Positions 1 through 8,317 of a stretch of DNA of 64,000 bases are shown piece after piece. The position numbers and the translations under genes are program-made. This stretch comes from Pseudomonas sp. PDM04. Lineage in GTDB: Bacteria; Pseudomonadota; Gammaproteobacteria; Pseudomonadales; Pseudomonadaceae. The stretch is from assembly GCF_014851765.1 (NCBI RefSeq), contig NZ_JACVAI010000001.1, positions 248,001-312,000 on the forward strand. Direction: 5' to 3'. Under the pieces are notes generated by a model. That model made no database searches and was not told the origin of the DNA. It saw nothing but the letters and a program-made list of their open reading frames with translations. The stretch's first letter is position 1, and each line of letters begins with the position of its first letter.

Positions 1-1016
1 TTACTGATCGACGCATCGATCAATTGTTGATCCACCCCCGGATCAGCACTTAACAGGGCGCGTGAACTTTCATCCAGAATACGAGCGGTGTGGGCGATCA
101 ACGCGTCCGCCGCGTAGACGTTGGCGGCAATTTCGCCGACCACCTGTTGCACGAACTGATCGTCCCGGGCGATCTCCACCGGGCTGTGCATGGCCGCGCG
201 CGCCTGTTTGCGTACGTAACTCACCGCGTCCTGGCGGATGTTGCGCACCACGCCGGCGGCGCAGGCAGCCAAGTGCAACTGGCGCAACGTCGAGCAATGG
301 CGGCCGACATCAGCGTCGTGGCTGCGGGTCTTCAGTTCGCTGACCAGCACTTCGACATTGTCCAGCAACACCCCGCCACTGGCGGTCAGGCGCTGGCCCA
401 TGCCGTCCCAGTCGTCGAGCACGTTGATGCCCGGGCGGTCGGCGGGCAGCAGCACGGAAACCACCTGCCCGTCATCGTTGGTCGCGGAGAAAGACAGGAA
501 ATCGGAGTAGGCAGAGCCGGTGGCGTACCATTTCCTGCCGTTCAAACGGTAACTGTCCCCGACCCGGGTCAAGCGCGTGAGAATGGTGCCCAGCGGCGCA
601 CCCACCTCGGTGTGAGCCCCGGCAAACAGCTTGCCATCGAGAATCTTGCTGATGTAATCGCGCTTCTCGGCACTGTCCGGGCTATGGATCACCGCTTCGC
701 TGAAGTTGAAATGCGAACGCAGCGCATGGGCGACGTTAGGGTCGGCGGCAGCCAGGCTCGCGATCAGCTCGATGTAGTCGCTCACGCTACCGCCGGGCCC
801 GCCCAGCTCGACGGGAATCCTCAGGGCGCCAAGCCCGGCCTCGCGGATCAGGCGGAAGGCTTCGAACGGCAACTCGCGCTCCAGATCACGCTGCGACGCT
901 TCCTTGGCGATCTCTCCCGCCAGGGCCGGGATACGCCCCAGCAAAGTGCGCAAGACATCGGGGGATGAAGTTCCGGGCCGGTTCGAGCTGACATCAATGG
1001 AATGATTGAACGTCAC
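1..1016 (-). CDS. Acyl-CoA dehydrogenase-like flavin monooxygenase (DszC/SfnB type), 3' end outside window
   Basis: A 338-codon open frame runs off the left edge. It starts at a GTG (1016-1014) preceded by a GAGG Shine-Dalgarno sequence. The protein reads as an acyl-CoA dehydrogenase fold: an N-terminal helical part, then segments such as GAHTEVGAPLGT and YRLNGRKWYATGSAYSDF, typical of the flavin-binding middle domain, then a helical C-terminal domain. The DszC/SfnB branch uses reduced flavin to oxidise organosulfur compounds. The divergent ABC importer and aldo/keto reductase suggest catabolism of an imported organic, possibly sulfur-containing, substrate; that is inference. The C-terminus is missing, so a true acyl-CoA dehydrogenase cannot be excluded. 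Confidence 0.75.
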   Translation of the reverse strand, partial: MTFNHSIDVSSNRPGTSSPDVLRTLLGRIPALAGEIAKEASQRDLERELPFEAFRLIREAGLGALRIPVELGGPGGSVSDYIELIASLAAADPNVAHALRSHFNFSEAVIHSPDSAEKRDYISKILDGKLFAGAHTEVGAPLGTILTRLTRVGDSYRLNGRKWYATGSAYSDFLSFSATNDDGQVVSVLLPADRPGINVLDDWDGMGQRLTASGGVLLDNVEVLVSELKTRSHDADVGRHCSTLRQLHLAACAAGVVRNIRQDAVSYVRKQARAAMHSPVEIARDDQFVQQVVGEIAANVYAADALIAHTARILDESSRALLSADPGVDQQLIDASIS

Positions 1017-1185
1017 ACTTGCCTCATCTAACGAACGAATAAAGTTGCTCTGCCCACGATGGACAGACCCTATAACTTTTGGACATATACCCCAATTAGC
1101 GAAAACTCGATTTGTTGCTGGAGGCCGACAGTAATCATCCCCCGGCGACCCGTCAATCGCTTGAACTTAACCGACGTATATCGTT

Positions 1186-1205
1186 TTTATCTATGCTTAG
1201 ATAAA
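1186..1205. promoter_or_regulatory. Perfect inverted repeat in the divergent promoter region, operator candidate
   Basis: The 277-bp gap between the divergent acyl-CoA dehydrogenase-like gene and the permease operon is AT-rich and holds TTTATCTA-TGCT-TAGATAAA, a perfect 8-bp inverted repeat with a 4-nt spacer. Allowing two unpaired Ts, CGTTT and AAACG flank it and extend the symmetry. The position suits a regulator site controlling one or both operons. No regulator gene is visible next to it. Confidence 0.4.
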
Positions 1206-1293
1206 CGCAAAAGCATAACGATAGAACTTTTTCCTTCATTGACAAAGGTTATAAGCAACCCGTTAATAGCGGCGCACTTGATGGAATCATTCA

Positions 1294-2283
1294 ATGAAGA
1301 ACTTGCTGATATTCAGCAACGCACTCTGGCGCGCGTTGTTGCACACCCTGCCGACCATGCTCGGTATTTTGTTGATCAACTTCCTATTACTGCAACTGGC
1401 ACCGGGCGACGCCGCGGATGTCATGGCCGGCGAATCCGGTTCGGCCACCCAGGAAAGCCTCGCGGCCTTGCGCAGCCAGTTCGGTCTCGACCAGTCGATC
1501 GGCGTGCAGCTGTGGAACTACCTGAATAACCTCGCGCACCTCAACCTCGGCTATTCACCACGCTACGGCTCAACCGTCGAGGCGCTGATTTCGCAACGCC
1601 TGGGTACCACGTTGACCCTGATGCTGTTGGCGCTGACGTTCTCGCTGCTGATCGGCATCGCCCTCGGCATGCTCATGGCTCACTGGCACGGGCGCTGGCC
1701 GGATCGGTTGCTGTCGGTGTGCTCGCAGTTTTTCTATTCGGTGCCGGGCTTCTGGATCGGCCTGATGCTGATCGTGGTGTTCTCGGTCAAGCTCGGCTGG
1801 CTGCCCACCGGAGGCGCCGGGACCATTGGCGCTGACCTGCACGGCTGGGCCGCCGTCGTCGACACGCTGCGCTACATGGCACTGCCGGCCAGCTCACTGG
1901 CGCTGATCTACATCGCCATATACGCCCGCCTGACCCGTGCGTCCATGCTCGAGGCCGGCGCCCAGGACTATGTGCGCACCGCCACCGCCAAGGGCTTGTC
2001 GCCCTGGCTCATCACCTTCAAGCATGTGCTGCGCAATGCGCTGCTGCCGATCACCACCATGGCCGGGCTGCACCTGGGCGGCATGCTCGGCGGCGCCGTG
2101 GTGATCGAAACCGTGTTCAGCCTGCCGGGGCTCGGGCGACTGGCCTACGACGCGGTGATGGCTCGCGACTACAACGTCCTGCTCGGCATATTGCTGGTGT
2201 CGTCGCTGTTGGTGATCGCCACCAATGTCTTGGTCGACCTGCTGCAAACCTGGCTCGACCCGCGTATCCGGAGCCGTCGATGA
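1294..2283 (+). CDS. Peptide/nickel-type ABC transporter permease (DppB/OppB family)
   Basis: A 329-residue inner-membrane permease. It has an N-terminal TM helix, a periplasmic loop (residues about 35-95) with the LAPGD segment usual in DppB proteins, then five hydrophobic helices. The EAA cytoplasmic loop reads QDYVRTATAKGLSPWLITFKH (about 227-247), the surface that docks the ATPase. Length is normal for the family. It overlaps the next permease by 4 bp (ATGA), so the two are translationally coupled and probably form the transport pore as a heterodimer. The Shine-Dalgarno sequence is weak (TGGA). Substrate cannot be read from the sequence. Confidence 0.9.
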   Translation: MKNLLIFSNALWRALLHTLPTMLGILLINFLLLQLAPGDAADVMAGESGSATQESLAALRSQFGLDQSIGVQLWNYLNNLAHLNLGYSPRYGSTVEALISQRLGTTLTLMLLALTFSLLIGIALGMLMAHWHGRWPDRLLSVCSQFFYSVPGFWIGLMLIVVFSVKLGWLPTGGAGTIGADLHGWAAVVDTLRYMALPASSLALIYIAIYARLTRASMLEAGAQDYVRTATAKGLSPWLITFKHVLRNALLPITTMAGLHLGGMLGGAVVIETVFSLPGLGRLAYDAVMARDYNVLLGILLVSSLLVIATNVLVDLLQTWLDPRIRSRR

Positions 2284-3131
2284 GCGCGCCACGCAGCGCG
2301 GCGCTGCGACGTTTCGCGGGTAACCCGACGGCCATCGGCGGGCTGCTGTTTTTGCTCCTGGTCAGCGTGCTGGCGCTGATTGCGCCGCTGCTGTTCCCCG
2401 GCGATCCGCTGGCGATGGAGGCCGACGCCTTGCTGTGGCCGGGCCAGGACTGGCACTACCCGCTGGGCACCGATGCCCTGGGCCGCGATGTGCTGGCCGG
2501 GATCGTCCATGGCGGCCGCGTATCGCTGCAAGTAGGGATGCTCGCCAGCCTGTTCGGCGTGTCGCTGGGCCTGAGCGTCGGCGCGCTGGCCGGCTATTTC
2601 GGCGGGCGTGTCGACTATGCCCTGCAACGCCTGATCGAGATTTTCCAGACCATGCCCAGCTTCGTCCTGCTGGTGGCGCTGGTCGCGATTGCCCAGCCCT
2701 CGGTGCCGACGCTGATCTTCGCCATCGGCATCATTTCCTGGCCCACGGTCGCACGCCTGGTACGCGCCGAAGTGCGCTCGATCCGCGAGCGCGAATACAT
2801 CCTCGCCGCCCGCAGCGTCGGCTACAGCCAACTACGGATCATTGTCCTCGAAGTGCTGCCGAACATCCTGCCGACGCTGATTGTCACCACCTCGATCATG
2901 GTCGCTTCGGCGGTGTTGATGGAGTCGGCGCTGTCGTTCATGGGCCTCGGCGATCCGAACCAGGTGAGCTGGGGCAGCATGATCGGCAGCGGCCGTGAAC
3001 AGATCCGCAGCGCCTGGTACCTGACCGCCATTCCCGGTCTGGCGATCTTCCTCACGGTGCTTGCCTTCAACCTGATCGGCGACGGCCTGACCGACGCTTT
3101 CAATCCCCACCAGGCCAACGGCCGTCATTAA
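2280..3131 (+). CDS. Peptide/nickel-type ABC transporter permease (DppC/OppC family)
   Basis: A 283-residue second pore subunit. The N-terminal TM helix (about 17-40) is followed by the family motif HYPLGTDALGRDVLAGIVHG (about 59-78). The EAA loop reads EREYILAARSVGYSQLRIIV (about 170-189), and the end carries the LGDGLTDAFNP-like tail (here IGDGLTDAFNP). Start overlaps the upstream stop as ATGA. No ABC ATPase gene lies in this cluster within the window, so the ATPase must be to the left of the window or shared with another importer. Confidence 0.9.
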   Translation: MSAPRSAALRRFAGNPTAIGGLLFLLLVSVLALIAPLLFPGDPLAMEADALLWPGQDWHYPLGTDALGRDVLAGIVHGGRVSLQVGMLASLFGVSLGLSVGALAGYFGGRVDYALQRLIEIFQTMPSFVLLVALVAIAQPSVPTLIFAIGIISWPTVARLVRAEVRSIREREYILAARSVGYSQLRIIVLEVLPNILPTLIVTTSIMVASAVLMESALSFMGLGDPNQVSWGSMIGSGREQIRSAWYLTAIPGLAIFLTVLAFNLIGDGLTDAFNPHQANGRH

Positions 3132-3146
3132 CCCCGGAGTTCTTCC

Positions 3147-4151
3147 ATGGAATATCGCTACCTCGGCCGCAGCGCCCTCAAGGTTTCACCGCTGACATTG
3201 GGCAGCATGATGTTCGGCGGTCCCACCGATGAAGCGACGTCCCATCGCATCATCGCCAAGGCTCACGAGCAAGGCATCAACTTCATCGACACCGCCGACG
3301 TCTACCATGACGGCCAATCGGAAAGCGTGGTAGGTCGGGCCATCCATGACACACGGCACCATTGGGTGCTGGCCACCAAGTTCGGCTATTCCCGGGCCGG
3401 GCGGCCCAATGTCGGCGGGCAATCGCGCAAGTGGATCATTCAGTCGGTGGAAGACAGCCTGCGGCGCCTGGGCACCGACTACATCGACATTCTGTACTTC
3501 CACCACGCCACCTTCGACGCTCCTTTGGGTGAAGGCGTGCGCGCCATCGCCGACCTGATCAGGCAAGGCAAATTGCGCCACTTCGGGGTCTCCAACTTCC
3601 GCGGCTGGCGGATTGCCGAGGTGGCGCAACTGGCGGACGAACTGGGCATCGACCGCCCGGTGGCCAGCCAGCCGCTGTACAACATCGTCAATCGCAGCGC
3701 CGAAGCCGAGCAGATTCCGGCGGCCCACCATTTCGGCCTCGGCGTGGTCACCTACAGCCCGCTGGCTCGTGGCGTGCTGACCGGCAAATATCGTCCGGAC
3801 GTGCAGCCGGACGCTGACTCCCGGGTCGGTCGCAATGATAAACGCGTGCTGGAAACCGAATGGCGTCCGGAGTCTTTGAACGTGGCCCAACGCATCCAGG
3901 AACACCTGAGCGGCCGCGACGTGACCCCGGCGGACTTTGCCCTGGCCTGGGTGCTCAACAACCGCCAGGTCACCTCGGCCATCGCCGGGCCACGCACCGA
4001 AGCACAGTGGGACCAATATCAGCGAGCCTTGCAGGTGAAGATCAGCGCCGAAGACGAAGCGTTCGTCAATCAACTGGTCAGCCCTGGTCACACCTCGACA
4101 CCAGGCTTCACCGACCCGGGTCATCCCGTTGAAGGTCGTACCCCGCGCTGA
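3147..4151 (+). CDS. Aldo/keto reductase
   Basis: A 334-residue cytosolic NADPH-dependent oxidoreductase of the YajO/Tas-like branch of the aldo/keto reductases. The catalytic tetrad is visible: Asp48 and Tyr53 in DTADVYHDG, Lys78 in ATKFGY, and His119/120 in YFHHATFD. A GGAG Shine-Dalgarno sequence lies 8 nt before ATG. It sits 15 bp after the second permease and before the binding protein, so it is probably co-transcribed and acts on the imported compound or a product of it. The natural substrate is unknown. Confidence 0.88.
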   Translation: MEYRYLGRSALKVSPLTLGSMMFGGPTDEATSHRIIAKAHEQGINFIDTADVYHDGQSESVVGRAIHDTRHHWVLATKFGYSRAGRPNVGGQSRKWIIQSVEDSLRRLGTDYIDILYFHHATFDAPLGEGVRAIADLIRQGKLRHFGVSNFRGWRIAEVAQLADELGIDRPVASQPLYNIVNRSAEAEQIPAAHHFGLGVVTYSPLARGVLTGKYRPDVQPDADSRVGRNDKRVLETEWRPESLNVAQRIQEHLSGRDVTPADFALAWVLNNRQVTSAIAGPRTEAQWDQYQRALQVKISAEDEAFVNQLVSPGHTSTPGFTDPGHPVEGRTPR

Positions 4152-4165
4152 TTTTCTTTCACCTG

Positions 4166-4192
4166 TCACGGGTTCGCCGCGCGAACCCGTGA
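4166..4192. terminator. Perfect 12-bp hairpin between aldo/keto reductase and binding protein
   Basis: TCACGGGTTCGC and its exact complement are separated by 3 nt. No T-run follows, so it is more likely an mRNA-stabilising or attenuating stem inside the operon than a full rho-independent terminator. Such a stem could set the high binding-protein to permease ratio usual in ABC importers. Confidence 0.45.
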
Positions 4193-4208
4193 CCCACCGG
4201 ATACCGCC

Positions 4209-5804
4209 ATGAGCCTGACCCGACGCCAGTTGCTGGCCTACGCCAGCGCCACCACCACACTGCTGCAACTGACACCGCGCTTTTCCTTCGCCGAAGACAC
4301 CCCGGTGCGTGGCGGCACGTTGAAAATGCACATCGCCATCGAACCGCCGATTCTGGTCAACCTGACCCACACTGCCGGCGCGGCGGTGTACATCACCGGC
4401 AAGATCACCGAGGGTTTGCTGACCTACGACCTCGATCTCAAGCCGCTGCCGCAACTGGCCACCGCCTGGACCGTCAGCGACGATGGCCTGGAATACACCT
4501 TCAGCCTGCGCCAGGGCGTGAAGTGGCACGACGGCCAGGACTTCACCGCCGATGATGTGGTGTTCTCGCTGCAGACCCTCAAGGCCTCCAACCCACGGGG
4601 CCGGGCGACATTCGCCAACGTCGCCAGCGTCACCGCGATCAACCCGCACCTGGTGCAGCTCAAATTGAGCAAACCGGCACCGTACCTGCTGACCGCCCTG
4701 GCGGCCTGCGAATCGCCCATCGTCGCCAGGCACGTGTACAAGGACGCCCGTCCGGAAACCCACCCGAACGCCACCGCGCCGATCGGCACCGGGCCGTTCG
4801 TGTTCAAGGAGTGGGTGCGCGGCAGCCATGTGATCCTTGAACGCAACCCCCACTACTGGGATGCAGGAAAACCGTATCTGGATCGGGTCATCGTGCGCTT
4901 CATCGCCGATTCGGCCGCCACAGTGGCAGCGCTGGAAGCCGGGGAAATCGACATTTCCACCGGTGGTGTGCCGCTGAGCGACATCGACCGGATCAAGGGC
5001 AACCCGCGCCTGAGCATCGAGGACCGCGGCGAGCCGTACATCAACGGCATTACCCGCGTCGAGTTCAACTTCGATAACCCGTACCTGCAACGGCACGCCG
5101 TGCGCAGCGCCATCGCCCATGCCATCAATCTCGAGTTCATCCGCAAGACCATCTTCCTCGGCTACGGCCAGCCGTTGTACGGACCGATCAGCCCGGACAT
5201 GAAGCATTTTCATGCGCCGGACCTGCCCCGCTACGCTTTTGACGTGGCCAGGGCCAACCAGTTGCTCGACGAAGCCGGATTGCCCAGGGATGCCAAGGGC
5301 GTGCGTTTCAAGCTGACTCTGGACCCGCTGCCTGGCCCGGAAACCTACCGCCGTACCGCCGACTACATCAAGCAGGCCCTGGCGAAAATCGGCATCCAGG
5401 TCACCCTGCGCTCCCAGGACTTCGCCACCTATGTCAAACGGGTCTACACCGACCGCGACTTCGACTTCACCCTCAATGGCATGAGCAACCTGTTCGACCC
5501 GACCGTGGGTGTGCAGCGCCTGTACTGGTCGAAGAACTTCCAGCCGGGCGTGCCCTTCTCCAACGGTGCGCATTACAGCAATCCGAAAGTCGACCAGTTG
5601 CTGGAAGCGGCGGCTGTGGAAACCGACGTGGGCAAACGCTTCGACTTGTTCGCCGAATTTCAGCGAACCATCGTCGAGGACTTGCCGGACCTGGGCATTT
5701 CAACCCTGGTGAACCCGATTGTTTATGACAAGCGGGTCAATCGGTTCTTCGTGGGTGCGGAAGGCCTGGGAAGTAATGCGGCGGAAATTTTCATCAGGTC
5801 TTGA
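4209..5804 (+). CDS. ABC transporter substrate-binding protein, family 5 (SBP_bac_5), Tat signal
   Basis: A 531-residue periplasmic binding protein of the DppA/OppA/NikA family. The N-terminus MSLTRRQLLAYASA has a twin-arginine motif (TRRQLLA) followed by a hydrophobic stretch and cleavage near FSFAED, so export is probably by Tat. Family landmarks follow: GLLTYDLDLKPLPQLATAW (about 77-95), FTADDVVFSLQTL and GTGPFVFKEW. It completes the importer formed by the two upstream permeases. Ligand specificity cannot be assigned; peptides, opines or sulfur compounds are all possible. Confidence 0.9.
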   Translation: MSLTRRQLLAYASATTTLLQLTPRFSFAEDTPVRGGTLKMHIAIEPPILVNLTHTAGAAVYITGKITEGLLTYDLDLKPLPQLATAWTVSDDGLEYTFSLRQGVKWHDGQDFTADDVVFSLQTLKASNPRGRATFANVASVTAINPHLVQLKLSKPAPYLLTALAACESPIVARHVYKDARPETHPNATAPIGTGPFVFKEWVRGSHVILERNPHYWDAGKPYLDRVIVRFIADSAATVAALEAGEIDISTGGVPLSDIDRIKGNPRLSIEDRGEPYINGITRVEFNFDNPYLQRHAVRSAIAHAINLEFIRKTIFLGYGQPLYGPISPDMKHFHAPDLPRYAFDVARANQLLDEAGLPRDAKGVRFKLTLDPLPGPETYRRTADYIKQALAKIGIQVTLRSQDFATYVKRVYTDRDFDFTLNGMSNLFDPTVGVQRLYWSKNFQPGVPFSNGAHYSNPKVDQLLEAAAVETDVGKRFDLFAEFQRTIVEDLPDLGISTLVNPIVYDKRVNRFFVGAEGLGSNAAEIFIRS

Positions 5805-5833
5805 GCCGCGACGCCGCACACCCTGCGTGAAAC

Positions 5834-7273
5834 TCAGATCAGCCCCAGCGTCAGCGCCTTGAGTGTCGCCGCGGCACGGGTGGTGCATTGCAGTTTGCGG
5901 AACACGCTCTCGACGTGGGTGCGCACCGTGCTCGGGCTGATGCCGAGCTGGCGTGCCACCTCCTTGTTGCTACCCCCCATGCTGATGCGCTGCAGGATTT
6001 GCGTTTCACGCTCGCTCAGCGGGCTGTCGTTGGTTTTGCAGGGCGCTACCGCACGCTCGCCGCGTGCAGCGGCAATCACCGCCTGGCAGGCCCGAGGGTC
6101 GAAACGCCCCTGCGCGGCCTCGTCGAGGATCAGGCGTTCGGCGTCCCCCTCGCTCAACGCTGGCCGCCAGGGGCGCACGGAGCGCAAGGCCTGCCAGGCG
6201 AGCGCCGCCGCCAACAGGCGATGTTCCGGTTGCAGGGCATCGCCGTCGAGGCCCTTGAAGTAGCCGCTGCCATCGAGCCGCTCGTAGGCATTGGCGGCGA
6301 TTCGGCCAGGGGCTGCCAGTTCCGCGATCTGGTTGCAGGCACGCGAGGTCCAGTAAGGCACCAGCCGGACCTGTTCGAGATCGCCGTCCAGCAACGGTCC
6401 GGCCATGTTCCAGATGCGATTGGGCACGGCCGCACGGCCGACCCCATGAATCAACGCCGCCTTGCCCAATTGCTCGACGGCCGGCTCCGCCAGCCCCCAG
6501 AGCCTGGCGGCGTCCCGCACCAGCTCGGCGGAACGGCGCGAGTAACCCGCCAGCCAGGGAACCTTGAGGTCGATGACGTCTCCGACCAGGGTGAGAGGGA
6601 CCTGTGCCCTGAGCGCAGGCGAGTGTGAGTCAGCGGTCTGCGGCTGGCGCAGCGCGTCCAGCCAGTCCACGGCGTTGCGCGTCAGCTCGGCGGCCAATGC
6701 GGCCGGGTAACGACGATTGGCCTGGCTGGCGATCCACTCCAGCGCGGCGTCCAGCCCATGCACCCGCGCGAGAATCTCCAGGTCACCGGCCAACAGCACT
6801 TGGTAAACCACCTGCGGTACATCGGGATGGCGCAATTCACCGGGGTTGCCTTCACCGTCGAACTGCTCAAACACATGCCGCAGCCCCAGCTCTACCGGGG
6901 CGCTCAGGCCGAGTGTCTGGGCGATGTCACCCGCCACCTCGCAATGCACCTGGGCCAAGGGTGCCGATTTGCGCATGGCGCGCAAGCCTGCCGCGCCGAG
7001 TGTGTGAGTGAGCATGGCGTTACGGCCGCCGACGTCATCGCCGAGCAGGCGCATGAAGCCTTCGGCGTTGGCGGTGCAGCCCGACCAGCGCAGCAGGGAC
7101 ACCTGACGCGCCACTTCGGTGTGCTCGCCGGCGCCGTCGCAGGACTGCGCGAGCATCTGCGCCAGACGCGCGGCACGGCGCGACTGATCCGTGGGTTGCC
7201 CCATGCTCAGGTCGCCTACCACGGACAAACACAGGATCGCGCTTTCCAGCTCGATGCCATCACTCTCGCGCAT
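5834..7273 (-). CDS. LuxR-type transcriptional regulator with two degenerate HD-GYP-like domains
   Basis: A 479-residue regulator. The C-terminal 60 residues are a LuxR helix-turn-helix (LSERETQILQRISMGGSNKEVARQLG...STVRTHV). The N-terminal part looks like two HD-GYP-type repeats: DLSMGQPTDQSRRAARLAQ and later DVIDLKVPWLAGYSRRSAEL match the opening helix of such domains. The metal ligands are gone: the usual HD is HG in LIHGVGRAAVP, and the HHE-DGxGYP signature reads AYERLDGSGYFKGL in the second copy and FEQFDGEGNPGEL in the first. It probably senses rather than hydrolyses a ligand. An ATG 12 nt upstream (7285) is possible, but GGAG precedes 7273. Convergent with the binding-protein gene, 29 bp away. 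Confidence 0.85.
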   Translation of the reverse strand: MRESDGIELESAILCLSVVGDLSMGQPTDQSRRAARLAQMLAQSCDGAGEHTEVARQVSLLRWSGCTANAEGFMRLLGDDVGGRNAMLTHTLGAAGLRAMRKSAPLAQVHCEVAGDIAQTLGLSAPVELGLRHVFEQFDGEGNPGELRHPDVPQVVYQVLLAGDLEILARVHGLDAALEWIASQANRRYPAALAAELTRNAVDWLDALRQPQTADSHSPALRAQVPLTLVGDVIDLKVPWLAGYSRRSAELVRDAARLWGLAEPAVEQLGKAALIHGVGRAAVPNRIWNMAGPLLDGDLEQVRLVPYWTSRACNQIAELAAPGRIAANAYERLDGSGYFKGLDGDALQPEHRLLAAALAWQALRSVRPWRPALSEGDAERLILDEAAQGRFDPRACQAVIAAARGERAVAPCKTNDSPLSERETQILQRISMGGSNKEVARQLGISPSTVRTHVESVFRKLQCTTRAAATLKALTLGLI

Positions 7274-7382
7274 ATCGCTCTCCATGATTCACTCGGTTTT
7301 TGCCCGGCCTCGGATAAACGACCGATACCGGACCCTGCCTGAATTCCTGAAACTGATCCCATCAACCACAGGAGATTCCACC

Positions 7383-8141
7383 ATGTTCAAACCCAAGGCT
7401 ATCGCCCTCGCACTCGCCATGACCACCTCCCTGTTCGCCGCTGCCAGCCACGCCGCCCCGCAACCCTCGGTGGTGATCGTACACGGCGCTTTCGCCGACG
7501 GCTCCGACTGGGCCAAGGTCGTTCCTTTGCTGCAAGCCGAAGGCATCAAGGTGACCGTGGTGCAAAACCCGTTGACCTCGCTGGCCGACGACGTCGCCGC
7601 CACCCAGCGCGTACTGAACAACCAGGACAACGATGTGGTGCTGGTCGGGCACTCCTGGGGCGGTACAGTAATCAGTCAGGCCGGTACTGACCAGAAAGTT
7701 CGTGGCCTGGTGTACGTCGCCGCGTTTGCCCCCGATGCCGGTCAGGCCGTCAAGGACCTGGGCAAGGAGTACCCTGCGCCGGTCGGCACCAAGGACATCG
7801 CCGCCGATAAAAACGGTTTCCTGTACATGACCCCCAAAGGCATGGCCACCGGCTTCGCCCAGGATCTGCCGGCCGCACAGACGGCCGTCATGGCCTCTAC
7901 ACAGGGACCGATCCGCGCCGCCGCGTTTGAAGACAAGACCAGCGTCGCGGCCTGGAACGGCAAACCGTCCTGGTACGTGGTGGCCCGTGAAGACCGCATG
8001 ATCCAACCCGACCTGCAACGCGCATTTGCCAAGAAGATCAAGGCGCAGGTCACCGAGGTCGAATCAAGCCACGTGCCACAACAGTCGCGCCCTGCGGATG
8101 TGGCCAAGGTCATCATCGACGCGGTGCGTAAAACCCAGTGA
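7383..8141 (+). CDS. Secreted alpha/beta hydrolase
   Basis: A 252-residue alpha/beta-hydrolase. The ATG at 7383 has a strong Shine-Dalgarno sequence (AGGAGA) and yields a clear signal peptide (residues 1-24, cleavage after SHA), so earlier in-frame starts are unlikely. The oxyanion region VIVHGAFADGSDW (32-44) and the nucleophile elbow GHSWGG (Ser91) are visible, with likely acid Asp in REDRMIQ and His in ESSHVPQQ. This resembles the EstC/salicylate-esterase-like group often annotated only as alpha/beta hydrolase. Divergent from the LuxR-type gene, which could be its regulator. Confidence 0.88.
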   Translation: MFKPKAIALALAMTTSLFAAASHAAPQPSVVIVHGAFADGSDWAKVVPLLQAEGIKVTVVQNPLTSLADDVAATQRVLNNQDNDVVLVGHSWGGTVISQAGTDQKVRGLVYVAAFAPDAGQAVKDLGKEYPAPVGTKDIAADKNGFLYMTPKGMATGFAQDLPAAQTAVMASTQGPIRAAAFEDKTSVAAWNGKPSWYVVAREDRMIQPDLQRAFAKKIKAQVTEVESSHVPQQSRPADVAKVIIDAVRKTQ

Positions 8142-8156
8142 GTCAACGCTGCACCA

Positions 8157-8179
8157 TGACAGGCGCCCCACGCCTGTCA
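8157..8179. terminator. Hairpin downstream of the hydrolase
   Basis: A perfect 9-bp stem (TGACAGGCG / CGCCTGTCA) with a 5-nt loop begins 16 bp after the hydrolase stop. There is no clear T-run, so termination is only tentative. Confidence 0.35.
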
Positions 8180-8317
8180 CGGTGACAGGGGGACCCTCCA
8201 GGCCGGAGGTGTCCCACGACATTCAGTCTTCCATTAGCCAGGGCCCTCCCCGGGCTGTAAAGTTGGCCGCCGACACGTCGATAATCGATAAACCTTTTCA
8301 GCGACCGGCAGGCTTAG

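Noticed and set aside
3186..5573. 795-codon open frame antisense to the aldo/keto reductase and binding protein
   Set aside because: Its product is rich in Arg, Gly and His with no domain, and the plus-strand genes have clear catalytic and family motifs; this is a GC-rich shadow frame.
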